A stretch of DNA of 64,000 nucleotides from positions 1,984,001-2,048,000 of the forward strand of contig NW_026570223.1 in NCBI RefSeq assembly GCF_019649055.1, read 5' to 3'. The notes under the pieces were generated by a model. That model searched no databases, had not been told where the DNA came from, and worked only from the letters and a program-made list of their open reading frames with translations. Below, one piece after another: positions 37,433 through 51,274 of the stretch (within the stretch, counting starts at the first letter, position 1; each line of letters starts with the position of its first letter). The DNA comes from Paramacrobiotus metropolitanus. Its lineage: Eukaryota > Tardigrada > Eutardigrada > Parachela > Macrobiotidae. The translations under genes and the position numbers were made by a program.

Positions 37433-38540
37433 ATGCCAGATTCTTGTGCTGTGGAAGGATGTGGTAAAACGCGGTGTGCGGATTCACTTGCTGATGAAAA
37501 TTTGACATTCTTCAAAATCAACAACAAACATCGAGAAGCGACAAGGGAACATTGGATCCAATTTTGCCATAAGCCACCGAACTGGCTTCCCAATACCGCC
37601 GCAAGCATATGCAGCCGCCACTTTCGACCCGAATTTGTTATTCCCGGATCGAAACGCTGTGGACTGCTTTTAAAGAATGGAGCCGTTCCAACGGAAAATA
37701 GTTATGATCCGAATACCAACAATGTCAAGCGCAGTAGAAGGACGCCTCGAAAGGGGGCTGAGGCGTGCGATGTCGAAGCCAAGAGTGGACAGCAATCCAC
37801 TCCACCGATGCTTTCTAGTTACGGTTGCGAAGAAGCCAGCTTAGCGTGTCATCACGGTAGCGATGTGACCATCCGTGATGTGCAGATTGCACTGCCATTC
37901 ATGGCGCTTCCCGTTGGATGGAGTACGGCGTGTCACGTTGGCGATCAGGGCAGGATCCGATTTTATTTAGTTGATCTGGAAACGGAGGAACCTATAAAAA
38001 CGTTGGCGGTGTTGGGAGACGATAGCATGAAGATCCGCGTTGTTGTCCGCGGAAGACAGTACACCGGAAACCGATTCCCGAGTTTTGTGAAGAGCGTCGA
38101 ACATCTGGCTGTCACGCTGAAGAGTTTGGACCAGGCGCCTATGTGCTCCGTTATGCCAGTGTACCCGAGTGCGAACTGCTGGTGCCCGCGGAATTCTCTG
38201 CACGAGCGACGTTCTGCAGGGTCTGTCGGCTGCGGCGACATGCGGAAAGTCAGCTTAGGAATCGCGAAAAGAGGCGTAGAGGTAACTGAATAAAAAATAT
38301 TTTATTCGAATAGTCATTGCGGTTTTGCCTGGGATTTCGCAATGCAGAGCTTCGTATTTAATTGTTGGGTTCGATTTTTTTTCAGAGAAATTACTTGAAA
38401 AAGCCGCTGCTCGTGTACTCCGGCAACCCGCACGCAAGAAAAAGAAGGTAACAATCTTAGCGGAAAGCGAAGATGTCGCAGATAATGTGACTTGTGAAGA
38501 AAATATCACAGATAATCTGACTTGTGACGAATACATGTAA
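37433..38540 (+). CDS. THAP-domain zinc-finger protein
   Basis: The ATG at 37433 starts MPDSCAVEGCGK, a canonical THAP opening. The C2CH zinc ligands (Cys5, Cys10, then C..H in ICSRHF), the Trp of HW, and the closing AVPT motif are all present, so residues 1-85 form a DNA-binding THAP domain. The second exon (38386-38540) joins in phase only if the frame before it shifts by one between about 38080 and 38125. The downstream frame there reads sensibly (EEFGPGAYVLRY..., VCRLRRHAESQ) and gives a basic tail. A GT-AG micro-intron of 41 nt (38082-38122) or 38 nt (38087-38124) would reconcile the frames; otherwise this is a one-base indel. Without it, translation ends at 38293. A poly(A) signal AATAAA lies at 38609. 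The LTR element sits immediately upstream and has displaced the native 5' UTR. Target genes unknown. Confidence 0.75.
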
Positions 38541-39131
38541 TCAGTTTGCTCACTTTCGATTTTTCTCTGCTCATTCTGCGAATATCGCACATGTGGCATC
38601 TTTGCCATAATAAATGTTAGCCAATTAGTGGTCAGTTACTTACTACACTCTGTATGTCCTGGTGCTACTCCACCTATTTTCATGGATTATGATCTCTAAA
38701 TCAAAACAAAGTATGTAAATAAAACCATGGGAATATGATAGCGATGCTAGTTTTTAGGTAACGTTATGAGTGAGAAATAGTGGTAAGAATGTGCACGGGT
38801 TTACTATAATCGACTCAGATTTAATAATTATATTATACAGTACTTTATTAAAAACACTAAAGTGACATTTCCTACGGAAATAGCTCCGTCAGGCCTGGAT
38901 GGGAAAGGGAAATAATCGGGATAAACGGGAACTGGATACAAACCACATGGAATACTTCTATAATAATTATTAGGCTATTAGCCCAACCACATTCTAGCGA
39001 CAGCTATGCTGACTATGCAGTATGCCCGTATTAACTGGCATACCGTAAACCACACCCCTAACTTGTGCCAATCACAGGGGTGTAACATTTTGGTTACAGA
39101 TTTCCCCATAGACCGTGCAAGAAACAAGCCG

Positions 39132-39182
39132 TATACACTCTTATACAGAAAGTCTCACTTTCTGTTTTTATTATAGTGTATA
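39132..39182. repeat. Nested stem-loop
   Basis: An inner 9-bp stem (ACAGAAAGT with its complement, loop CTC) sits inside an outer 8-bp stem (TATACACT with its complement). Possibly a structured transcript or a relic of the surrounding 13-bp inverted pair. Function unknown. Confidence 0.4.
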
Positions 39183-39423
39183 GGTCCTGCAACAGTGTGC
39201 AGGCCTGACGGAAAACGTTAACCGTAGGAGTAAAGTTCTTTCTGGAAAAATAAGTACGAGTACGTTTTGCTATGAAATTGGACGCTTCCGGTCAGTTCCG
39301 CTGTAGCGTTAAACATCATTCGTTTTCGTACACGATGCAGTCGCCAGTGCCACTCGTCAGCGAACGCTTGAAAAATCACTGCCTTTTAAATTTTTTTTCT
39401 GCGTTTTGGTTGCACGAGCAATT

Positions 39424-39764
39424 CAGTACGAGGCAAGCGGCAACTCTTTCCCATCGCTTTAGTAAATTACCTCACTTTCCCTGCTGCATTTTACCCGTAT
39501 GCAGGCGCTCACGTGATACTTGATTTCAACCGTTTCACGTCTAAACCGGTTTGCAGCTATCGTTGATTGCGCAACTGATAACGAGTACAGAGAAGAGCAC
39601 GGCAGGTGAGATTTTATCGCCGGCTCAGTAAGCTAACCGGTTTAGACGTGAAACGGCTGAAATCAAGTATCACGTGAGCGCCTGCATACGGGTAAAATGC
39701 AGCAGGGAAAGTGAGGTAATTTACTAAAGCGATGGGAAAGAGTTGCCGCTTGCCTCGTACAGTG
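39424..39764. repeat. Foldback element with ~128-bp near-perfect arms
   Basis: Positions 39424-39551 and 39634-39764 are reverse complements with about two mismatches over nearly 130 bp, separated by roughly 80 bp. Such long near-identical arms imply a recent origin, either a foldback/MITE-like element or an inverted duplication. No target duplication could be read with confidence. If transcribed it would form a long double-stranded hairpin. Confidence 0.8.
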
Positions 39765-40177
39765 TTTCCAATACAAACACTGTCAAACAGTTGTCCGTTG
39801 CCACGATCCATTTGTTGAGCATCTTTCCATTCTGAATTCGCCACGTTAGCGTGCCACCATGCCCTAGAGGCCACCAGTCAGCGTACACTTTCTTTCGCGC
39901 TACACTATGACGTGTACGCGATAGTTCATGCACACTTTCTTTTTACCAAAGCGCCAAAGTATTGTCGCACCATCTTCCGCTTTGTATTCTTTTCTGTCTA
40001 TCCCCATCCTGCCATCGACCAGATATGCCACTCATAGTCTAAAGAGCCGTACCTGATGTGGATGCAAGCCAGATCTTCGGTTTTCGGGAGTTTATGATTT
40101 ATCTATGGCTGGCGACGGTATGATAACTTCACGGCGCACTCTATAGTTGTTCAATGTCTGTCTGACCCGCGTCTTTC

Positions 40178-42604
40178 ATGCCCCATACAGTCAAACCGAT
40201 CCCACATGCGGGATTGTACAAATTCGGCAGTCTAGTCACATTAACCCTGCAGAATGTGGTCATTATCCTGCTCATCAAGTACGCCAAAGCCCTGCCTGGC
40301 GCCACCTTCATCTCCAGCACGGTGGTGGTGCTCATGGAGATCTTCAAGCTTCTGGCCTCCCTGGTGATGCTGCTCATCCAGCACAAGTCCCTGCGGGTAT
40401 GGGGACGCGAACTGTATGATGAGATCTACTGCAAGAAGATGGAGACGCTCAAAGTAGCCGTGCCTGCCTTCATCTACACCTTCCAGAACAATCTGACGTT
40501 TGTGGCTGTGTCGAATCTTGATGCTGCCACGTTTCAGGTATGCGAGGAAAATATTTGAGAAAAATGGTTTATTCTGTATCTTTTCTGGTACTTGAATTTT
40601 GTTCGAACGTTTGCATCGCAAAATATTTTGACGGAATGACTTTCGATGAAAACGCTTACTAATCTGTGAAATGTTAATCGTTTCGCACTGTTCTCACTCT
40701 AAAATTTAAAATACAGCACAGTACTGTATTCTTCAGAAAAGGTAAAGCCGTATTAATATTATTTATGTTACAGTACAGTACAGTAAAGATGCAGATTGTG
40801 CCGATGACAGCTAATTTTAGTGCCTTATAGTTTCAATTTCGCGCGGTTTGTTTTTAAGAATTTCGTTCTTGGAATTTTACTTGAAGTTTGTTTAATTTAT
40901 ATGCATAATGTGTATTAACGGTTTACTGCATCGCAACATCTCGGTATTTGTGCTTAGTTTTATGGACCGCGCCGGTGTATTAATGTAAAATGTTTTATTT
41001 TCAGCATTTTAGAAAATAGACTCTTTTGACTGACTAATGAATTAGGATGTTTGCGAGGATTTGCATCGCATAATATTTTGGAAAAATACTGAAAAAGGAT
41101 AAGATTTAATACAAAGCTCACATAATACTACCGCTGAAGAAAAGCGTTGACTGAAATAGTTCTTTGCTGGTTACTTCCCAGTTATTGAGATTGCTTCTGT
41201 TTTTCTATATGTACCTTGTTGTTCATGCCAGGCGCGTTTAATTGAGTAGGCGTTTTTATAGGTGGTATCGCAGATCAAAATTCTCACAACAGCCATATTT
41301 TCCGTGGTTATGTTGAGGCGGCAACTGGGAGGATTGCAATGGGCAGCACTTTTTATCTTGTTCATAGGTGAGTTATTTTCCTTATCGTTTAATTTTGTAC
41401 GGAAATCCAATTTTGGTGTTTGCACGGCACTATAACATTTCTCAAAGATTTGAAGATGGTTAGATATATCACTAGGAAATGTTGTTTTAACGTTTAAATT
41501 TTAGTTATCACATAAGTAAAAATGTGAAATACCCGCGTTTGCTAGTATGTATACGAGTCTGTAAAGGAATGTGGATATAAATACATAGTCCCTGACTCTG
41601 CCTGCAGAGCTGTTTGTGCGTTTTATTCAGCATTACTAGAGTTTGTTTTTATCAATTTAGAAATAGTTCTAAACTTTTAAAAAAAGATAAAGAACAAAGA
41701 AAGCAGTCGTGAAAGTAGCGGCTGTTGATGTCCAGAATGCTTTGCAATTTGCACTTGTTTGCGGTTAGACTCCCGTAGAAGGACTGCACTAATGCTCTAC
41801 ATTTTATGCTATAGGATGGTGATTCTTTTGAATTCTATTCGTAGTAGGCAAAAAAGCTTATTAATATTGTTGTACAGTATTAAAGTCTAAAAATAGCGAT
41901 ATTGTAGTGTGCTCACACATGCTGTAATAATTTGTGAACTTGTGTATGCCGATAAATCCGGTAATAGCTTCCGTTTATGATAACATTTTGGCATTTTTTC
42001 AGGTATCGCCGTTGTGCAGCTGGACCAACAATCTCCGCAATCGACCAAACTTTCGTACCACATTCAGAGCCCACTCCTGGGACTCGCCGCCATCATTGTC
42101 TCGTCCCTTATGTCCGGTTTTGCCGGCGTCTACTTTGAGAAGATCCTAAAGACATCCGAAGTATCGCTATGGCTGCGCAATGTCCAGTTGAGTATGTTCG
42201 CCATCCCGATGGGATTGTTGACCTGCCTTTTGTCCGACGGGGACGCTGTGATGTCCAAGGGCTTCTTCCATGCGTATAACGTCCTGACATGGACCATCGT
42301 CCTGCTGCAGGGATTCGGAGGACTGACGGTGGCCGTCGTGGTGAAATACGCGGATAATATATTGAAAGGCTTTGCCACGTCTTTTGCCATTGTCTTTTCC
42401 GCGATCGCATCCGTGTATATTTTTGCCTTCGAGATACACGGTCTGTTTGCGGTGGGTTCGGCGATGGTGATTGTGTCCATTTTTATGTATGGATACGTGC
42501 CGAAAAAGAAGGATGCAAAGCGGGCGGATCTGAATGGGGTGGAGAAAAGCGTCAAGCATGAAAGTCAGGTGCCTTTGTTGGAAATGGGAAAAGAGGAAAA
42601 ATGA
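40178..42604 (+). CDS. SLC35A-family nucleotide-sugar transporter
   Basis: Three exons: 40178-40537, 41262-41367 and 42003-42604, in phase; 355 residues. Ten hydrophobic segments are expected. Family blocks are clear: YTFQNNLTFVAVSNLDAATFQ-type early segment, QIKILTTA followed by LQWAALFILF, SGFAGVYFEKILK, LRN.QL, and KYADNILKGFATS. These are shared by UDP-galactose (A2) and UDP-GlcNAc (A3) transporters, which swap UDP-sugars for UMP across the Golgi membrane. I cannot decide between the two from memory of residues. The C-terminal tail is hydrophilic and Lys/Glu-rich, facing the cytosol. The start ATG gives an N-terminus of normal length. Function fits supplying sugars for glycans such as those the mucin-like and Gal3ST genes would handle, though linkage is likely accidental. 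Confidence 0.92.
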
Positions 42605-43358
42605 ACTAGTAATAGTTCTTTATGGATTATGTTTAAAATTGCCCAAGTTGTCAGAGAATAGGTTATTTGAAAGAAAATATTTTAATACAGCAAGTGCCTG
42701 TTTCGTTGTATTTATTGTTGTGTGTTTCGATATTTTACTTGTTTTTTATACAAGTTGTTGATTGATCTTTGGCTTCCTTTTTCTTGTCACAAAACCTTGT
42801 TTATTCTCAATCGGAAATTTTCAGAAAGAAATACGGAGAAAAATCTCAGTCCGCTTACAGATGAGCGCAGTCAATGCTTTCTAGAACGCCAATATAATCT
42901 CATCAATATTTTTTCGTATTTTAATATTTTTAAAAAGTTTTAGGACATCAGACGATTCATAGCATTTTGGAACGGATTGTGCAACGTGCATATCAAAGGC
43001 ATGAGTATCCAGAATGCTCATCAAAATTGTTAGCATAGAAATTGTGCTGTACTCAAAATTTTTATGTACGTTATTTTGTGAAAATCAATCCTGTTGCAAT
43101 TTTGAAATCACGGTTTTGCTGTAAAAAATGTTGCTTAGCAGTCGTGTCCGATACTACAGTCCATTCCCACAATTAACCTTTGCTCTGGCAACGTAACGTA
43201 GTAAGACTAATCCCTGAGTATGAAATGTTTTCAACTTTTACATTAGCTTATTAAATTTAGGTACTATAAAGCAGTAGTCCAAGATCTAAACCATAAAATT
43301 TATGAATTTCTTTTACACATCTCTGTAGTATTTCTTGCACAATTGTGTTATTCCCAGA
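42605..43358. other. Intergenic between SLC35A and adenylate kinase
   Basis: AT-rich; 3' UTR of the transporter and promoter of the kinase. No further feature recognised. Confidence 0.5.
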
Positions 43359-45887
<2,529 letters not shown>

Positions 45888-46353
45888 GCAACTAGTCAGC
45901 TTGTGATTTTTATCTCTTTCTAATTCTTAGATTCTTAATCAATTTTTTCCGATTTTATGAACCTATCTGACAAAAACGTGGGCATTTTTCCATCCTTCTC
46001 TTCTTTTACAAACAAATCACCCGTTTACAACGCACAATTCTGTTTTCTACTTTTGCTTTTCTAAACTGTTAAGAATGCACTACAGTACTTATCTTCAAGC
46101 ATTAATTCTCAATGCTTTTTTTTATTGCCAAATTCTAAACCCAACTAACTTTTCATACAGAGTAAAACCGCAAAACTGACTAATCATCCATCTTGTCATG
46201 CTCGTACCAGAATCGATGCACGGGTAAAAGTATAAAACAACAATCGGCACAGGATACAATCAAGCAACACATTAGTACTTCCACAGCACGTTCCGCTAAT
46301 ACTCAAGGCACACCAAACTGCACTACATCTTCAATTTTTCTTTCACTGCGCTT
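45888..46353. other. Convergent 3' region of adenylate kinase and Tim13
   Basis: About 470 bp of AT-rich sequence between two convergent genes, probably their 3' UTRs. Nothing else seen. Confidence 0.5.
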
Positions 46354-46961
46354 TCACCTCATTCCACTTTGCAGCTTGGATGTGTAAACCCGAATAACGT
46401 GGTTGTATGTGTCCGTGTAACGATCCATGCACATCGCCAAACAATTCTGCACAAAAACCAGTTTCATCAGAACAATTCCATCTCACTAGATCTATGGAGT
46501 GTCTACGAGTACTGTAAATTTAACTAAAATTAACTTGCAAGTAAATCGGATAGTCAAAATAAAATTACAGAGAAATAAAAGATAGTAAGAATACCGTTTG
46601 CACTATGCGCGGACACTAGCAACTCCATAATTTTTGGTACTTATCTTTCGACTGAAGCTGCGCACAAATTACTTCACTGCAGACCTTTAGCTATGTTTGT
46701 AACGCCGAAAACTTGGAAAACTGTTCGTACCTGTTCAGATGACGAAAGTGATGAACCGGGCTTCCCGATGCACATTTTATAACATTTATGCGTGGCTTTC
46801 TGCAATATTCACCACAGAGCATTTAAACAGCTACCAAAGAATTGTCACCTTGCTAAGGGAGAACTTACGCTGAGCAACTCTTGAAAATTCGCGACAGCCA
46901 GTTGCTGTTGGACTTGTTGCATCAGTTCATCCTTCTGGGCTCCGGTGAGCTTCTCGGCCAT
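46354..46961 (-). CDS. Tim13: Mitochondrial intermembrane chaperone Tim13
   Basis: Three exons: 46961-46869, 46799-46731 and 46446-46354, all phase 0; 84 residues, the typical small-Tim size. Residues about 13-31 (LMQQVQQQLAVANFQELLS) match the helix preceding the Cys motif. The twin CX3C motif is complete: CYKMC and, 14 residues on, CLAMC, followed by MDRY. With Tim8 it forms a hexamer that escorts hydrophobic precursors such as Tim23 across the intermembrane space, and is imported by the Mia40 disulfide relay. The exons were too short to appear as long open frames but join perfectly. Confidence 0.95.
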
Positions 46962-49136
46962 CTTATCATCGAAATGTATATCGACGTTCGGCGTTTTGGC
47001 GGCGGACTAGTATCGCAATATCCAGAAATATATCACCCGGCGTGATCGCTTAGCGAAGGGGAGATACGCGAAGGACGGAAATTCACTTTGGCGAACCTTC
47101 TTCACAAGGTGTTCCAGAACGAGCTTCCAAAGCTCGGCTTGGTCTTGGTTGTAACTTACTAGGCGTCGTGCGAAACCTTCGCCAACAAAAACTAGTTGTC
47201 AGCTTAATACAGATATTACTACTTACAACAAAACTTTGAATTTTTGCCGTTACCAACAGAATCTGTAGCGAGGAAAACAGAAGAAAATCTGTGCAACAAA
47301 ATTAATGGTTTGCTGATAATTTTGATTTATCACAAATGACAAATCTTTGAAGTTGCAGACTGTGGGTTTGTTTTCTTTTACTGCGGCAGACTATAATGTC
47401 AACCGCCTGTAGTCGCCAGCTAGATTAATGATGGGTACAGTCTCTGGCCGGAGTCTGGCGTTCGCCCCACCGGCAAAGAAGAAAACGATACCACATTTTG
47501 TCATCATGCAGTACTTAAATTAATTTTGTAAGTCTTCTTAAAATTAAATTTGGTTAAGAGATCCTTCTGATTGGAGAAACCTCTAATTTTGAAACGCGTC
47601 TATGTCTTCTGGCGAATGTTCAAAGAAATATTTGCGCGTCTTTGCGTGAATACTCGTGCTGCATGCGCACATAATTTCTATACTACAAAATAATTTTCAC
47701 ATAATTTCTATTTCTATACTATTTCTATACTTTTATAGTATTTCAGTGGCGTTTTAAACGACCAACGACAGTCACAAATTCTCAAAATGCCAAATTGCAA
47801 TTATTTAAATTTTGGAGAATCAAGGTCGAAAGCAGTTAAAACGGCGCTGTTATGTTGTTTAATCGTAACTAGACCTTGATATTGTTATCGAGCTATTGAA
47901 ATAAAAGAAGTGTAAAAGTTAAAACGGCGCTTAATGGATAATTCGTTTGCTCCAGTGACGTCGTTATCCCGACCGGAAATGTTTATGTAAGGTATCACGT
48001 GCTTCTCAATTATTTCCATTTGGGATATTTGACCATTTTTCTGGCGGTATGTGGTAATAAAGCCCTACCAGGCGGAGGCGGAAACTGTATCCCCAAAATA
48101 AAAGAGCCTGAATAACGTTAACATTGCAACGGATGAATTTCTTCTTTGGATACGCACCATATTGATCAGAGGACATGTGGCGGTGAACGGAAGCGTCTTT
48201 AGAATTCCCAGTGGGATGGGTTGGCTGGATACCTGGTTAATGTGGCATGATATGACATATTTTGCACGGATGCGCCATAATATTCAATTTTCAGATGATT
48301 CCGGCATAACCTTTTGCAGAATGAATATTTTGTTGGTTATTAAAACTGGGACTCCGTATTGCCTTTTGCATCGCAACTATAGAAGTAGCCATCCATCATT
48401 CCGTGCACTAATTTTCACATGATTATCGATCACTATACGCTTTTGATTACGGCAAGGCGCGGCTATGCTTATTTTTAGTCTACGAACTGTTAATTGTTAT
48501 GAATAATATTGTTTACAAACGACTTATAATCAGCTCAGCATTTCATAGTAGAATCATGCTCGTACTGGTGACCGCTCTGGTGTCCACCGCCACCACCGGC
48601 ATTTAGAGCTTTGTAGGATGGGCAGAACTTCTGCAATCTACACCATCATATGAATAGAAGTAATGATGGATTGTACAATGGTTACCTTTATGCGGTAGAT
48701 TCGGTGTGTTTTGTGTACAGATACTGTGCAACTGATGGATATCAATTTCCGCTTTTACATTGCAAAGAATTTGTCTTACTTAAAGACATCCGGCCTTACT
48801 ATCACTTGTTTCTAAGTAAATGCTCATCCCGTTTTTAACTGCTGCAGTATTATATTTTGTGCAACCAGATCCGCGTCGGCATTTCCAAATACATCTCGTA
48901 CGTATCTAATTTTGACGTGAATTACCCAGATGTAAATCATGGAAATATCTTGTGCAGCTTGCTTGTTACGAGTTCTCAATTCTCTCGATGAGTGTCCGAA
49001 CTGTGTTTTGTTTGTTGAACTATGCTATCAAAACCGGTGTCCTCCTAATTTTACGATGTACATTTTACCAATCAACAAGAGGTACGATCCTTAACGATTT
49101 CGCGTGCCAACGCAAAGCGGGTAAAATTTACGAAGC
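46962..49136. other. Intergenic upstream of the GPCR
   Basis: About 2.2 kb without a recognised gene. A 16-codon frame near 48555 (MLVLVTALVSTATTGI) looks like a bare signal peptide followed by a stop and may be a relic. An 86-codon plus-strand frame at 48162-48422 has no recognisable similarity. No RNA gene seen. Confidence 0.4.
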
Positions 49137-50901
49137 ATGAACGACAGCTTTTATTTCACTACCCTTGAAAACTCCACCTCGTCTAACTACTTCCATCCAC
49201 TCGATACCGTACCCTACGGTGTAATGAGCATTCCCTTGGAACTTGTCGGTATCATTGGCTCTATCGTCTTTCTACATGAACTGCATCAGAACACCAAAAA
49301 TCGCACCTCCGCCTCGGCCATGTTTGTCAATCTCTGCCTGGCCACATTATTACAAACCGCCGTGACCTCTCCTCTGCAAACCTACACTTTTTTGACAGGC
49401 GTCCCCAACGGATTGTCGCGGCCGGAGCGGGCCGGACTATGTAAAGGAGTGGCCTTTATCTATTTGGTTTCCGTCAAAGCGGTCATATTGTGTCAAGCAT
49501 CCATTGCGCTCAATCGGTTATTCTTTGTCATCTTTGTCACCAGATTCCCTATTCTCCAATCCAGACCGGTCATCATTAGCCTTCTGGCGTTTCCATGGTT
49601 GATCAGTGTCCTCTCGCACTGTCTGCCGTTGTTCAACGTGGGCGGGGCGTACGGTTACAGTGTCCTGACCAATAAGTGCAGCTACATCCGCAACGAGGGT
49701 GCGGTCATGCATTTTCAGCGCAGCTTTGTCACCGTGCTGGCTTTGTTCATTATTGTTGTGTCGTACACGGCGGTGTCGGTGAAGATTTTCCACGTACAGC
49801 ACCGTCTGCTGAAAATCCGTCCGCTGCACCGTGAAGAAATAGCCACAACTAATATGGCTTCCATTAATAGCACCGGAAATGGATCATTAGCAACGGTTGG
49901 TAATCCGAAGGCACTGCGTCAGATGCGGAGGGAAATTCGAGCCGCGAAGATTGCACTGCTGAGCTCTAGTGTTTTTGTGGCTTGCTATTTGCCGACCACA
50001 CTGCTTAGCTTTGTGTCCGGAAATAATCGGCGGGAGCTCCTGTCGCCACTGGGAATGTCATTATTAATGGTGCAGTCGATCGGTAAGTAATTATCCTGTT
50101 ATTGGTAATCGTAAATGGAGCCTGATCGCAAGAATGGCCTACCCTATAGTAGAGAGTTTTCAGTTTTTGAATCAAGCATAATGTCAAGCATCCCCGACAC
50201 ACTTCGCACGTGCACTAAACTGCAACAAGTATTTAATTAAAAAGTCGATAAAAAAATACTGTATCTATATACCTACGACTGCTGACAAACTTAAGCTCCT
50301 AAATAGCTAGCTGCATTTGCGTGAGACGTTCTACCTCTTATTCTTTAAAGGTTAGCCTTACAAGCGCTTGTTATTCGGTACTTAACTATAATAACTGTTA
50401 TAAAATGATAATATTTATGTTACACAAGACATGTGGCAGTACAAGTACTACCATTTCCACACTGAAGCCGTTGAACTAGCGCAAACTACTATTGTAAAAA
50501 TGAATGCATGAAGAGAATCCACTCTGTACGCACAATAAGCGTGAGCGCTGTAGCCTGTGCTCTGTAGGTGCATTTTTTTACTAAAATTACTTTATATAAT
50601 ATAGAGTACGGTACTGCATTGCAAAATAGGTAGATCTCACGCCGCTCACGTCAGTCAGCGCTTTATTAAAGTTATGTTTTTGCTAGGCATATCTATTAGT
50701 CCCTGGTTGGCCTGTTTGCTCCACGGAGAGTTTGACAATAAACTGAGCCGGGATTTCTTGAAATGGTTGGAAACCAACGCATACATCAACCATTCGCGAA
50801 ACCGCCGGGACCATTCCCATAACGTGGACGGCTTTGAGATTTCCAGTGTGAATCGCTCAGCAAGCCACAGCGCGAATAAACGTCTTATTCAACTTTTGTA
50901 A
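49137..50901 (+). CDS. Rhodopsin-like GPCR with atypical signature motifs
   Basis: Exons 49137-50082 and 50687-50901, phase 1; 386 residues. The N-terminus has Asn-X-Ser/Thr glycosylation sites, then seven hydrophobic segments, the last spanning the splice junction. The class A plan is recognisable: TM1 with GIIGS, TM2 NLCLAT, TM3 ending ALNRLF, TM6 with CYLP, TM7 ending SPWLA and an amphipathic helix 8 (FDNKLSRDFLKWL). But three hallmarks are changed: Asp in TM2 is Thr, DRY is NRL, and NPxxY is SPWLA. NR-type TM3 ends occur in the Moody/Tre1 group, which is my tentative placement. Loop 3 is long and Ser/Thr/Asn-rich. Ligand and coupling are unknown; the altered microswitches could mean unusual activation. 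Confidence 0.85.
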
Positions 50902-51274
50902 CTACCCATGCCAGTAGCTACGGGATGTATTGTATAATTACAGTAATTTTGTATTAATACTTACGGTTTATAAGTGTACGTTAACTCGTTATTGGCGTAC
51001 GTGTATATAATATACTAATACGTCTAACACGTGCAGCTCAGAGTTGACAAACTGTATGGATTCCGATTGGATTGTATTTAATTAATTTTACAGTCACAAT
51101 TCTGTATAAAGTAGTAAAACGCCATCACGAATACTGATACTAACACAACCTCAGCCGACAGCGGAAATTAGCAGTCTAATCGCACGTCGGTTTACGAATA
51201 GAACTTGCAAGGAATCTACTCGCGGCAGACGATTGATGTTGCAAATTTTTCAACCTTTTAAAGTGGATAAGTAA
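50902..51274. other. Short intergenic stretch
   Basis: 3' side of both the GPCR and the Kazal gene. AT-rich; nothing recognised. Confidence 0.5.

Larger units (their letters stand above)
38541..40177. other. Intergenic with two inverted repeats
   Basis: No gene recognised between THAP and SLC35A. Contains the nested hairpin at 39132-39182, the long foldback at 39424-39764, and a 13-bp inverted pair TCCGTCAGGCCTG at 38885-38897 and 39200-39212 that might mark the ends of a decayed small transposon. Confidence 0.5.

Noticed and set aside
8996-42604. A single biosynthetic cluster linking Gal3ST, SLC35A and PIG-F
   Set aside because: Unrelated housekeeping genes (REXO1, Munc18, RPL28, SIRT7) lie between them; only the adjacent mucin/Gal3ST block is worth considering.
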